Shown here: positions 21,537 through 32,715 of the stretch, piece by piece | How positions within the stretch are numbered: position 1 is the stretch's first letter | Layout: every line of letters begins with the position of its first letter | Source: Omphalotus guepiniiformis | Lineage: Eukaryota; Basidiomycota; Agaricomycetes; Agaricales; Omphalotaceae | Reading direction: 5' to 3' | Length of the DNA stretch: 64,000 nucleotides | Assembly: GCA_028554645.1 (NCBI GenBank) | Contig: JAQOOI010000080.1 | Location: 1,178,001-1,242,000 of the forward strand | Made by a program: the position numbers and the translations under genes | Notes under the pieces: generated by a model | What the model was told of the DNA's origin: nothing | Seen by the model: only the letters and a program-made list of their open reading frames with translations | The model's database searches: none

Positions 21537-22111
21537 CTATTTTGTTTTTATATTAATATCCTTCCTGTGGAGCATCACCCGCTCTTTTCCGACTTTGAGA
21601 ATCTTCACTATCGCTCCAATACCAAGTCCTAACAGAATTGTCTGTTGGCTTGTTTTCCAGCGTAGTTTATCTGAAAACAGTCAGAAAAAGCAGAAAAAAA
21701 AACTAGACACCAAAACAAATGAAAAACAAACATACATGCAGCACTAAACAAGGCAGCTGTACCAACACCTGCTCCTATCTCCTTTCCTTCTCTCCAGTGT
21801 CCTCCCAGTCGTTCAAGACTTTCTTCGATCCCCACCCAGCCCAGTGACACCCCTACAAGTTTCACAGACTCTTTTGCTGCGCCCTTCATAGCCCCCAGCA
21901 TCACCCGGTAGTTCTTTGTCTTGTTGTAAAAGTACCATCCTCGAACTGTCCGAGGTGGTCTATGTGCATTCTCCGCCAGAAACCGCAGCGACGTCGCCCG
22001 GCCTCCTCTGACCATCCCAATCGCGGCGCCCACTACGAGCGCAGTAGTGGGCATTATCAGCATCCTCTGCCACTCCAGCTCAGACACATTGTCTTTCGAC
22101 GATTCAGACAT
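21537..22111 (-). CDS. Small glycine-zipper membrane protein, Tim17-like, function unknown
   Basis: Two exons give about 169 residues. Exon 1 ends ALFSAA with a GTATGT donor. An intron with a long pyrimidine tract (about 21,667-21,736) follows, and exon 2 reads YKLRWKTSQQTILLGLGIGA and ends DINIKTK. Four short hydrophobic segments are rich in small residues and GxxxG spacing: TALVVGAAIGMVRGG, KLVGVSLGWVG, IGAGVGTAALFSAA and TILLGLGIGAIVKILKVG. That pattern, the size and the lack of a signal peptide resemble Tim17/Tim22/Tim23 family proteins of the inner mitochondrial membrane, but I see no signature that proves it. Its start is 48 bp past the acyl-CoA dehydrogenase stop and its stop is 29 bp before the SCH9 start, all on one strand. 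Confidence 0.7.
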
Positions 22112-22159
22112 GAAAGTGAGAATGCCCGGTGATCAATGACGTCATATATATTACACATT

Positions 22160-24044
22160 CTACATACGCGCCAACAACGCCTTCTCCTTTGTCCTGATAT
22201 TTTCTGCTCTCTTCACCAATTCCGGTACCCGCTTCAGCTCCCTCATCCCCACTTGTTGGATATGCACCGCATCAGGACCCTGTGATTCATTCAGTATATC
22301 TTGCTAATATCATTCTTTTACACTCACGTCAGCAATCCTAAGCGTTCTCAAGCCAGCCCACGCTGACGCAAGTTCCTGGTCCTGCGACACTCCTTCTGCA
22401 CCAAATGATTGTATCACTCGGTCGATCACTTGCAGCGCCATGCTCGGTACAACAAATTTGGCAATCCCAATCTCCTTCAAAGCTCCCTTCGCCTTGTACT
22501 TGTCAATCTGCAAAGCTGCACTCAACACCAACAATCTCGCTCCCTCAATCTCTGCTCTCGATTTGGCAATATCCGCCACCACAGTACCTGTTCATTCTTA
22601 AGCTCCAACGTCACAAAAGCTGTCTTTGCTGACTTACCATGTTCGTACAGATACTTGCCAAACGTCTTCCTCCCAGGATCAGTCACACGCAACAGCATCG
22701 TGTCGAGCGCCATCTGCGCCGCCCCAATAGACCGCATGCAGTGGTGGATACGACCCGGTCTAACCAACGTCAGCTGACAGCTGGAGCCATAGATCAATAT
22801 ACACTTACCCAAGACGACCTTGAATGATCTTACACGTTGTTTAAAGTCTGTAATAAAAATAAAATAAACAGAAGGAGAGTGCACATACCTCAAATCCTCT
22901 TCCCCATCCGAGCACCAAGTTCCCCGCTGGTACCCTCACATTCTCGTACAAAATTTCACAGTGTCCTTCAGGCGCGTCATCGTATCCAAACACCTTCATC
23001 GGTCGGACGACCGTAACCCCCGGTGCATTTGCGGGGACAATGACCACGCTTTGTTGATTATATGCGCTCTTGTTGTTCGGGTCACTCTTACCCATCACGA
23101 GGTGCAGCGCGCAACGCGGGTCACCTGCGCCTGAAATCCACCTGGAGGGAAGAGGCGGAGAGATTAACGAACGAACAGACTGTAAGGGTCTTACTGTACC
23201 ACTTGTGTCCGTTAATCACGATCTCGTCGCCTTCTCTCCGAATGGACGTCCGAATATTTGTCGCGTCAGAAGAAGCAACTGTATAACGCATGAATGACAC
23301 GTTCTCTACTGCTTGGAAAACAACCTCGTACCGTTCTTCTCTGTCATAGCAAATGCTGAGCGAATATCCCCGTTCAACAAGGGAACGAGCCATTTCTTCT
23401 GTTGTTCAGCATTTCCATAGCGTGCCAGTACCTCTGCAAAGTGTGTGTTAGTTATAGCAGTGATCGATGTAGTACACGCAACCAACCCATATTGCCGGTA
23501 TCAGGTGCAGAGCAATTTACCGTCTGCGGTGCGAGATGGCCTGCCCTCCCGAGAATCTCTGCCATCACAGCGTACTTGTGCGCGACTCTTTAGCTACACA
23601 CACATACTCGTAAGGATACATACACACCTCGAGATTCGTCAGTGGTACACCGAACTCTGGATAATGCGCCTTGCTGAGGAACAAGTTCCACAACCCGAGC
23701 TTCTTCGCTTTAGCTTTGAGCTCTTCGATGACGGGTATAACGGTCTTCCATCTCTGTACTGGGTCAGTAGGGAGCTGAGCATGGGCGACTTTGCTTGAAG
23801 GTAGGACTTCTTCTTGCCAGTTGTGAATGTGCAGCATTAGCATAGTCCATGACGGCAGGGATGGTATAACTGACTTGCATGAACTTGATAAGTTTCGTCA
23901 AAGTCTCTTTTGCGTACGGGGAGAACTTGTCTTCCACCTAATAATGTGTTTGTTGAGCAAACTTGCTGTATTCTACTCGCGCAAAGCACGTACCATAGCC
24001 CAAGAAGCCTCCGAGGTCCATTCTGTGACAGGATGCGCTGACAT
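22160..24044 (-). CDS. Acyl-CoA dehydrogenase family protein
   Basis: FAD flavoprotein that oxidises an acyl-CoA, of the ACAD10/ACAD11-like type common in fungi, about 430 residues. The reading from ATG 24044 ([17 protein letters not shown]) joins to [16 protein letters not shown] in phase. Then come [32 protein letters not shown] (FAD-binding motif), [63 protein letters not shown] and [20 protein letters not shown]. It ends [11 protein letters not shown] at 22160. Seven or more introns. No clear mitochondrial presequence and no C-terminal SKL, so the compartment is open. It is the first of three closely spaced minus-strand genes. Confidence 0.9.
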
Positions 24045-24622
24045 GTCTGTAGTTTCTTGTATATTTCGAGTACGTTCGAGTACAAGAAACAAATCGGCCA
24101 GCGCTCAAGTAGCATTCATTTCGGCAGTCGAAGTGACCGACTCCCGATCCGGGGTAAATGAATCATTCAATCGGTTTTCCAGGTGATATGTACATATACT
24201 ACCCCAGATCATCTGAGCAACCCAGGCGAGAACCAGACTTGGCGAAATTACCGGCGTCGGCAACCGTACCGCTCACTTGGACACTACAGATATAACAAAT
24301 ATGCATGTGTATACGCATCGTGTGGCTACTGTACAAAATAAGTCTATTGTACAGAACAATTGGTGTGGAGAAAGAGCCTAAGGTAGTTACTATGTGATTG
24401 AGTATAGAGAAGCCACAAATATGTAGGTTAAGGATACAGAGCGAGGACAAAGGATGACGAGCTCGAGATACGTATGGAAGAGAAAAATCAAAAAGGAAGA
24501 AATTACAACTATTAAAGTACAACAGCGTTCATCGCGATTGACAACACTAGCATAGGAAATTCGTGAATGTGGGCATATGAACAAATAGAGCGGGGAGAAT
24601 CAGAAATGGAGCAAACACTCCA
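24045..24622. other. Spacer upstream of acyl-CoA dehydrogenase and 3' of the Zn2Cys6 gene
   Basis: Between two minus-strand genes. It should contain the 3' UTR of the Zn2Cys6 regulator and the promoter of the acyl-CoA dehydrogenase gene. Short frames in it have no recognisable protein character. Confidence 0.45.
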
Positions 24623-27600
24623 TTAACTACTCGATACACTGTGAAGTCCAGGGTCACCTAAAGTAAACGGAAGATCAGGATTGTATTCAAAAGCATCGGC
24701 ATCATAACTCTGCCAGAGTGACCCAGGTTCTCCCATGTAATTGTCACCGGCGGAGTACCCACCCGAACTATAATTTCGAATGAACTCCAAACCACGGAAA
24801 GGCAAGCCAGGCGCGTCGAACGACGCCGTGGGCGGAGTCGTAGACAGACCGCTTAAAGACGTGCTTAGTTCTTGCGAAGGATCGTAATTCGCGTAACTGT
24901 CCAAAGGCGGATACACTCCCCTGCTCCCGCTGCCACCTCCGAGATTATTGTCCTGCGTATTCGAAGCATACATGTCCATATCTGACTGACCATTCCATTG
25001 ATTCGGATAGTTGTTGAGAGAGCTGCTGGGCTGCAGCGCATAATCGTAATCATAACGCGGAGAAGGTACCTGCGCAGACGATAGCCCAGGCGACCCGTAG
25101 CTGAACGTGTGTGCGGATGCCAGTGTCGGACTAGGCTCATTATCGTTGATCGCATTTATAGGTGAGGGAAGATTGGCAGAAGCGGGAGAGCTGTGGGCAC
25201 TGCCATTCGTAGGACTAGACAAGCTGTGAAAGTATGGCCCCATTGATGGTCCTTCAATATTGTTGTCGTCGTCACGTCCACGTCGGCGTGATGAAGATCT
25301 TGCTCTAGCAGTTGCTGAAATTCACAATCAGACGTATACTCTCAAGTCCAACAAAGAAAGACTTACTGTCGACGCGATATGGAGACACAGCGGCCATGCG
25401 ACGAGATGGATTACTCGGATCGCGAGATTGATTTCTTCTTGTGCGACTTTTCAAAGCTCTACCAGCCACAGACCCAGGGCTTGCGCCGGACAATGAACGC
25501 TGACGCTCCAGCACTGTGGGAGCCGCCGTGGTAGCAGCAGGCGGGACCGAAATGGGAATGTTGCTCGGGTCACTTGGAGGTCCCTGTGCGATAGCTTCAG
25601 CGGCAGTATTCGTCAGCTCTACAAGGAGCTCCCGACATTTGCGGGCTCCAGGCCATTGGCCTTCCCAAGATTCCAACGCCGACAACGTGCTCTTGGCCTC
25701 TTCCATTGCAGCCGCGGAAGCTCTGGGATCGAGTGAATGCATAGCATAGAGTAACAGAATCACGGCAGAACTGAACAGGTGCTGAATGAAGAAGGCCAAG
25801 TGATGAGACGGAGGTACCACATTTTTCATCGATGGTGCGAGGCGAATGCATGAACGAGCGGAGGACACAGCTTTCACGGTAGATTTAGGCATGGCAGGCT
25901 GGTCACGCTGGACGGGAACCAAGTTTCGGTGAAGCGTAGTGAGCACAGAATAATAGTGACTGCACAAGACAGCACCCATGGAAACTTGCTCGTCCGTTTC
26001 TGACTGCGACTTGAACGCTACCGGCAGATCATCGCACCATTGGGTCAATTCGTTATCCAAGGCTTCCACAGTACGCTGCAGTTCAACCTTCTTCTCAGGC
26101 TCCAGATGGTCTGTACAGTTGTCCAGCGCATAAACCTCGCGGAGCACTCGGCCAGCAATCCGATAAAGCTTTGTGAGCTCAATCGCGCCGGCCATGAGTG
26201 CAAGAGGTTTGTGGGTCATGGGCGCTCCACTGAAGTACTCTGGTAAATTGTCATCATCGACGGCAACCGGAAGTTCAACATCGCAGTCCGCATCGTTGAC
26301 ACCAAGGGGGCGACCCAAAGCAAGGGCAAGCATGCGATCGAGAGAGTAAACCCCCCACCAGATCTTGCGACGAGTCTCTTTCTCTATGGGTGAAATAGTA
26401 AGTCTGCGAGGTGATCGATGGAGCGTCGCGTTAATGTAAGGGAGAACCGATTTGGTATAGAACGACTCACATGAAGACCAAGATCTTGTCCGGTCCGAAC
26501 TGCCTGACCGACAAGAATCCAAGCTTGTGGTAAGCAGTTGATGGAGCATAGGAATGAGGAAAGTAGAATGAAACACTGTACGTGTGCGACTTGTGTATTC
26601 GCATGACTAATGTATTGGAGAATGAGAGCGCTGATGGGGAATGGATTCAGATATCGAATCAGTCAATGAAGGCAAAACGTACCGCTCATAGTAAACCATA
26701 CCCATGCCTCCCTCGTCCGTACGCCCACTTTTACTTAGCCTATCGTCCTGTACGATGTTTGCAGCACATGCAAACATCGCAAATACTACGGAAATAAACG
26801 CTGTCTCCTTACGAGCGAGAGCGCGATCGTGTGTGTTGTTCATTAAGTTGCTGTATTGATGTAAGAATGAAGGCTTGTCAATGACGGGCATAAGATAATG
26901 GAATCGTGAAAAGTATGCATTAATCTAGTTTGACCTCAGATGAGTGGAGGGAACATGAAATAAATCAGAGGACGCACCAGCTTGTCGGCCAAATCTCGCT
27001 CTGGATATTCGACTTCTTCTGGTCCAGGGAGTGCGCGAACCTTACCGAAAAAGACAGACGCAGGAAAATATAATTTATTGACACTTGGGCCGGGAGCCAA
27101 CGGGTCTTCCTCCACGGGGGATATGCGGTGCTGAGGAGATGTGGTGAGTGCTTTGAAGGATTGAATGAGTGACATGGTCGACGACCCGCCAATCCAACGC
27201 ATATGGCCGTACTCGTCCAACGCGAGCTGCCCGAAAGATTCATTCACATCGTCCGTATCAACTTTGACGGGTATAGTCCGAGCAGGATCACCTTTTGGGG
27301 CTATAGAACGGAGGATCTCGGTAGCAGGGGCAGCAAGTTCTGCGGGAAGGACGAGTGAACCGGTTGATGAGCCTGGGATACCAGCACCGCTACCGTTGGG
27401 CCCTATCTGTTCGAGAACGGGGGCAATTTGTTGGAAGATTGATTCCATATGCAGTAAACGAGCTTCAAGCTCCTGCACATAACTGTAGATGGCAGGATTC
27501 AGCGAAAGATCACAGATAATTGCCTTGGATTAACGCACTGTCTACTGAGGGCAGCTGTAAAGAATATCAGATGAGAACGATCACAAACGAGAAGAAAAAA

Positions 27601-27910
27601 AAATCATCCGCACCTCTGTCCTTAGTCTGCAACCAAGTACACTGGGAGCCCGATGCGGCACACTGTGAGCAGGTGGGTTCGCAGCCATCGCATTTAATCT
27701 TCTTTCGTCTTCAAGAACGGTCAGAAGAGTGATTGCCACGACATCAGAAAACAAGGAAACGTACCTGCAGCTTTCACAAGCCCTCCAAACTCGCCTGCGT
27801 TGCAACTGAACAGGCTTCTGACCAGCATCTGGAGGAGGCTGAGAATCCTCATCGGTTCGTTTCTTCTTTGATTGCTGGGCCATTGTGGAAGAATCGTCGC
27901 CCTTGGCCAT
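24623..27910 (-). CDS. Zn2Cys6 fungal transcription factor
   Basis: Nuclear regulator of about 1,000 residues. The binuclear zinc cluster is split by an intron: ACESCR is joined to RKKIKCDGCEPTCSQC and AASGSQCTW, giving CX2CX6CX6CX2CX6C with one extra Cys inside. A coiled-coil segment follows (YVQELEARLLHMESIFQQ). The fungal-specific transcription factor domain runs from DAYFSRFHYLMPVIDKPSFL through RAILARKETAFISVVFAM-like helices to WILVGQAVRTGQDLGLHRSP and IEKETRRKIWWGVYSLDRML. The last 300 residues are Ser/Pro/Gly/Asn-rich and end LGDPGLHSVSSS, likely an activation region. The ATG at 27910 (MAKGDDSSTMAQQ) or 27883 could be used. The cluster and middle domain are firm; the target genes cannot be told from the sequence. 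Confidence 0.92.
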
Positions 27911-28590
27911 ATGGAGAGACAAGTTTATAAGTGAAATGAAGTGAGACAAGCGATGATGAGAAAACGGCCCGAGATTCTTGGAAATAAACCAAAAAAGGCA
28001 AGTTGCTGTTCAAGGGTACTTTGGTTGACGCCGAGGGGGTACAGAGTTGGACAGACAGCTACTGAGATGCGGGGGAATCGGTAATAGGTATTGCTCCAGC
28101 TTTATTCTCTGGTCCTATGATGTACCCTCGTGTTGCAGAAGGCAGTGTCATGACTCACGCCCTTACGCTAAGTCGGAAGATGCTCATCGGCCATTTATCC
28201 ACTCTTCTCAGTCTCAGAGTCATTCGGCTTCTCTGCCCAGTCACCAGCCTTGTCAATCCATGAACCACGCTAGACTTGTCGAACGGACAGATACAGTCCA
28301 CAGTCCCCGCTACAGAACCGGAGATGAAGGTAAAACCGGCAATTTCGCAAATTTGTTCAGTTATTGTACAAGAAGCCAATGTGGGTCAAGGGGAGTGTCC
28401 ACAACCCCTCGATGGGTTATTGTCCTCGAGGCCACACACAAAGAATGTTCAGCGACTAAATTGAAGCCTGGCTGCCACCAATTGCAAGTGAACCGTGGTT
28501 TGCCTTACCTGGCAAGTGGCTGTGTGCAGCTGTTTGCAACCAAGGTCAAAGCTACGGTCAAAATAAATACTCTCTTCTCTGTACGCCAAT
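27911..28590. other. Intergenic promoter region between Zn2Cys6 gene and PAB2
   Basis: 680 bp between two divergent starts, much longer than the other head-to-head spacers in the window. A plus-strand frame of 183 codons in it has no ATG-led, conserved-looking content. Likely regulatory sequence for the transcription factor gene and PAB2. Confidence 0.5.
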
Positions 28591-29477
28591 ATGGCTGAAG
28601 TTGAATCGACAACACCATCCGCAACTCTAGGTGGGGACACTGTTATTGACGACGGAGAAGAAGCAGAGACTAAAGTGAGCAAGAGAAATTCTGTTTCGTT
28701 GTATGTTTGACGCGACATATGCCGTTTTTTGCCAGGAAATCATGCTCATGAAACAGCGGGTCGCGGAAATGGAAATGGAGGCTAAAAAACTTCGGGAGCT
28801 GCAGGCTGCAGCTGAAGCCGGCAGTACAGATGGCAGTGTGCAGATGGACACTGAGGAGGACAAGGCCGCTGCTGACGGCCGGAGTATCTACGTGGGGAAT
28901 GTGAGTGTATCTCAACGCCACTCAGAGACGCTGCTCAACGCTTTTTCCCAATGCAGGTTGACTATAGTGCAACACCGGAAGACATTCAAATGCACTTTCA
29001 AGCTTGTGGAACAATCAATCGGGTCACAATCCTGTGCGACAAGTTTACAGGACATCCAAAAGGGTGCGTCTATGCTTGGTGTTGTGACATTTTAATTAAT
29101 GACTGACATATTTTCAGGTATGCATATGTCGAGTTTGCTGAACCAGAACATATTGATGCTGCGCTGACGATGGACAATTCGTTATTCCACGGACGTCTAA
29201 TCAAAGTGAGCACACAACCGTTCTTTGACACTGCCAATCTCAACAATGGCTTTTCTAGGTTACTGCAAAACGAACAAACATCCCTGGGTTTAGTCGGGGT
29301 CGTGGTCGAGGAGGAGGAGGTTACAGGGGAGGCTACAGAGGTGGATACCGTGGTGGATACGGTGGGTACAACCCGTATAGAGCTCGTGGCAGGTAAGCCT
29401 TTCTTCCATTGAGTTCTTCCTTCAAGGTCTTTAATTTGCGTCTCGTTTATCTTAGGGGCCGAGGTCGAGGGTATTGA
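28591..29477 (+). CDS. PAB2: Nuclear poly(A)-binding protein 2 (PABPN1/Pab2 type)
   Basis: Binds poly(A) tails in the nucleus. The order is typical: an acidic N-terminus ([15 protein letters not shown]), a coiled-coil helix ([20 protein letters not shown]), one RRM and a Gly/Arg tail. The RRM reads [20 protein letters not shown] (RNP2), [37 protein letters not shown] (RNP1) and [15 protein letters not shown]. The tail has repeated GGYRGG units and ends YRARGRGRGRGY. Five introns separate these parts, and each join keeps the frame. About 200 residues, as in S. pombe Pab2. Divergent from the Zn2Cys6 gene. Confidence 0.92.
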
Positions 29478-29745
29478 CAAAAATTGACGGGCATTGCTTC
29501 GTTTGAGATCCTGACCGGACTAGCATTTGCAGGTATTTCTTGGTCGATTTGCCGGTCTTGAAATACTTTATTTCTCGATATGTAATATGTATTCGCGACA
29601 CACTACATCCATATACTGTAATGATATTACCACTACCGCTACGCATTTCTTGAGCGCGAAACTGTGCAGTCAGAACTTCGAGAAATGCCTGCCGTGTGAA
29701 TTTTCTGTTCTTACACTCTGACTATTGCCTCGATTTCGACGCGGG

Positions 29746-30270
29746 ATGCTGTCGAACCTCTTGAGATGGGCGTCGAGGTCGGCCAGGACAATGTCTACTG
29801 CAGCTGCGGATACTTCTAAAACGTATCCGTTCTCCAAGACTGCTATCGTTCTTCCAAATCCTCCTCCTGCTTCCGAATCACTTTTGCGGGGCAAAGGCAT
29901 AATGCCCTACCTACTCAAAAACCTCCCTCCACCAGAGAAACAAACGATGCTGCAGAAATTGTTTTCCAAACATTCTCCCAAGCGTATTCTGCCTGGCTCT
30001 ATCGTCAGCGTCACGCTGGAACATGCACCTTTCTTATTCACCGGTGTTGTTCTCGGTATTCGTCGGAGGGGACCGGACACGTCTATGGTTCTACGGAATA
30101 TCGTTCAACGAACGGGCGTGGAGATGCAGATATTCGTGAATTCACCTCATGTGAAGAATATCAAGGTGATACAGAAACCTCCCAAGGGAAGGATGAGAAG
30201 GGCGAAGCTGTTCTACTTGAGGGATTCACCTGAAAAGATGAGCGCCATAGCTGCAACAAACAGGAAGTAG
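29746..30270 (+). CDS. IMG1: Mitochondrial large ribosomal subunit protein bL19m
   Basis: Protein of the mitochondrial large ribosomal subunit, bL19 family (yeast Img1). An intronless frame of 174 codons. The first 25 residues (MLSNLLRWASRSARTMSTAA) form a classical presequence. The bL19 core reads KRILPGSIVSVTLEHAPFLF, TGVVLGIRRRGPDTSMVLRN, GVEMQIFVNSPHVKNIKVI and ends RRAKLFYLRDSPEKMSAI. The ATG at 29746 gives the presequence and is preferred. It follows PAB2 on the same strand by 268 bp. Confidence 0.92.
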   Translation: MLSNLLRWASRSARTMSTAAADTSKTYPFSKTAIVLPNPPPASESLLRGKGIMPYLLKNLPPPEKQTMLQKLFSKHSPKRILPGSIVSVTLEHAPFLFTGVVLGIRRRGPDTSMVLRNIVQRTGVEMQIFVNSPHVKNIKVIQKPPKGRMRRAKLFYLRDSPEKMSAIAATNRK

Positions 30271-30701
30271 AGTGGTGCTGGTGAGCTTTTGAATCGTGTC
30301 TAATTTTTTTTTGCACTGGCTGTTGAGACTATTTATGCAGTTCTTGATTCTCATATGTCGGCGCGTCGACCGGATACTTATGCCGCTGCTTATGAGCCGA
30401 CCTGAAGCCAACAATTGAGGAGAGGGACGTGGAGCAGTAGCTTGGGGGAAGACCTGGATATATGGGACAGATATCTCGGTCGCCCTAGCTTGGCAGAGGC
30501 AGCTCAATACACCACTCTCTGACAAAGAGTGTCTCGATATTATTCAAATGGTAGAATGGTAGTACTTGTAATAAAATCGATGATTAATTCTTGTATGAGA
30601 CGTACTGCAGCAAAGTCAGAATTCGAGTAAGTAAAATAGACTCCGAAGATGCGTGCGCAACTGCTCCTTTACAACCACGGCCACCTTCTCTTCATTTCAT
30701 T
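30271..30701. other. Spacer between bL19m and the BAR-protein gene
   Basis: Tandem plus-strand spacer with a short T run just after the bL19m stop, suited to a 3' end, and a CT-rich stretch (about 30,661-30,700) right before the next ATG. No gene was seen. Confidence 0.5.
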
Positions 30702-32552
30702 ATGGCTCCGGGTCGACCTCGTTCACTGCGTGCTCTTGCTCTAGGTTCCAAGCGAAACTCTTCACCAGGTGCTCGGAGTCCATCACCAACGTTTTCAGAT
30801 ACCACAAATGTTTCAGGAATGAACTTCGGCTTGGACGGACCTTCTAAGATTATCACTCGAGCTCATCTCAAGGCCAGTCTTCAAGCTTACGAGCATGTAG
30901 GTTGTTTTCTGCGTGTATTGTTGAGACCCTGTTCAAGCCTTATTTATTTAATATAGCTCATGGATACTTGTGCTAACTACAGAGCTGCACTTGTCACAAT
31001 GTCAAAAGCTACAGCTGAATTCGCTGACGCAATGGAAACATGCAGTGGGTGCGTAATATCTTTCGTCTTTCACGAGACTGAATGTTGACCGCAATGCAAT
31101 TTTCTTTGTACAGCTTAAAAGGCCCTTCTTACGAGGCAGGTACTCGTTTACAAGCTGCTTCCGGATTGCACCATCTTATCGGAAACCACTACCATGTCCT
31201 GGTGTGTCATTACCTTGTTGCCCCTTCACTCTCTTTGCTCACCGACTATCTGTAGGCTGAGACCTTCGATAGGAACTTTGAACGACCCCTACGACAACAT
31301 CTGGAAACATACCGCACCATCGTCACCGTTAGCATTCCTGTATCACATCCTTCTGATTCTATCCTGACACTACTTTCTATGACTAGGAACGTTCCGCCTC
31401 ATACGAGCGCGCACTGAAGGAGAAGAGTGAGGTTATACGGCAAACAGAAATGCGGAACATGAATCGAAAAGAACGAAGTAATGTTGCACACTCTTGGCAC
31501 CGTATACTGTCATTGAAGGCAATTTGTAGATTTGCAGAGTTTCAGAGAAGCTTTGGTTGTGCTTCAACGTCAAGTAGATGAATTGGACGAACTGAAAGCG
31601 GAACACTACCAAGAAATCGTGGAGCATGAAGAAGAGGTTTGGAATGTTGTACAGGGCAAGGTGCGTTTGGAATATCGCATGGTGATTTTGGTAAAGGCTA
31701 ACTGTCCACGCGGGTGCTTAGATGTGTTTAGCTGTTCGATCTACTTTGGACGTGTTCGACAAATTCACTTCAAAAGCGTACGTCTCCTCACTCTTTAGGT
31801 AGTCCTTCGTACTAAATGGTTAGTTGGATCCATCTAGCTCTGATCCCGTAATTGAGCCTATGCTTCAAAGTGTACCAGATCCCTTTGATTCTTATGGTCC
31901 ACCACAATCCGAGGATCAAATCTTCAGTATTCTTCCTCCTCTGTCTATCATGCCAACCGCCCCGTCATCAGCAGCGAGCCCTGTAACAAGGACACCCGAG
32001 CCCGAAATTCACGATGGATTGCCTACATCATCCACAATGGCTAGTTGGGTACCCAACAATCCAAGTACAATCGTCTTCCCATCCGAAACGTCTGAATGGG
32101 CAGATGTGCCTTCTCCCCCTTCCGCATCCCCTCGCTCTTCTTCGCCGAATACGGCAACAATTCGTCGTCATTCCACCCCTGCCATGACCGGGCATGTCTC
32201 CCGGAAATCCGAGTCTTCAAAGCTTCGGAGCATTCTACCGGTAATTGACGAAAGCAGCTCACGGCATACCATCGATGAGGATTCTGTTTCTCATCCGCAA
32301 CCACAATCTAATTACAACCGTTCGCTCATTCAGCCACCAGCGCAAGGTCAGACTAGCTTTAGCTGGACATCACCATTCTCCTACGGGAACTCTCCGTATG
32401 ATGAACGCGTAAATGGGAATGATACGACGCCACGAACTTCCACTTTCCTTCCTCAGTCAAGCTCTACGCCGTCTCCCACAGGCTCTGGTCCCGAGCTAAA
32501 AGATACAGATGAAGCCATACCTGACACTGTAGCTGTCCCTGTTGCTTCCTAG
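30702..32552 (+). CDS. Ivy1-like BAR-domain protein
   Basis: Membrane-binding BAR protein like yeast Ivy1, a vacuolar lipid- and Rab-interacting protein. After a Ser-rich N-terminus (PGRPRSLRALALGSKRNS) the BAR region is built from several exons: ITRAHLKASLQAYEHLMDTC, ANYRAALVTMSKATAEFADA, GLHHLIGNHYHVLAETFDRN, FERPLRQHLETYRTIV, SASYERALKEKSEVIRQTE, then LQSFREALVVLQRQVDELDE and YQEIVEHEEEVWNVVQGK. The C-terminal 240 residues (31,830-32,552) are Ser/Pro/Thr-rich and probably disordered. At least seven introns. The family call rests on the residues around GLHHLIGNHYH and the helix pattern, and is good but not certain. Confidence 0.78.
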
Positions 32553-32715
32553 TGGATATATCTATGATCTATGGACTTGATTATTATATTATTCGTGATT
32601 CATATATGTACCCAAGCATACGCATGCTACCTTTCAGATGCTATATTACTTTCACTGTGTTCTATTTTCCCATTTTTTTCGTGTACCTTACATTCGAGCA
32701 CAATATATACACCCT

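Noticed and set aside
28047..28598. Plus-strand open frame of 183 codons before PAB2
   Set aside because: It lies in the divergent promoter region, has no ATG-led conserved content and overlaps the PAB2 start in another frame.
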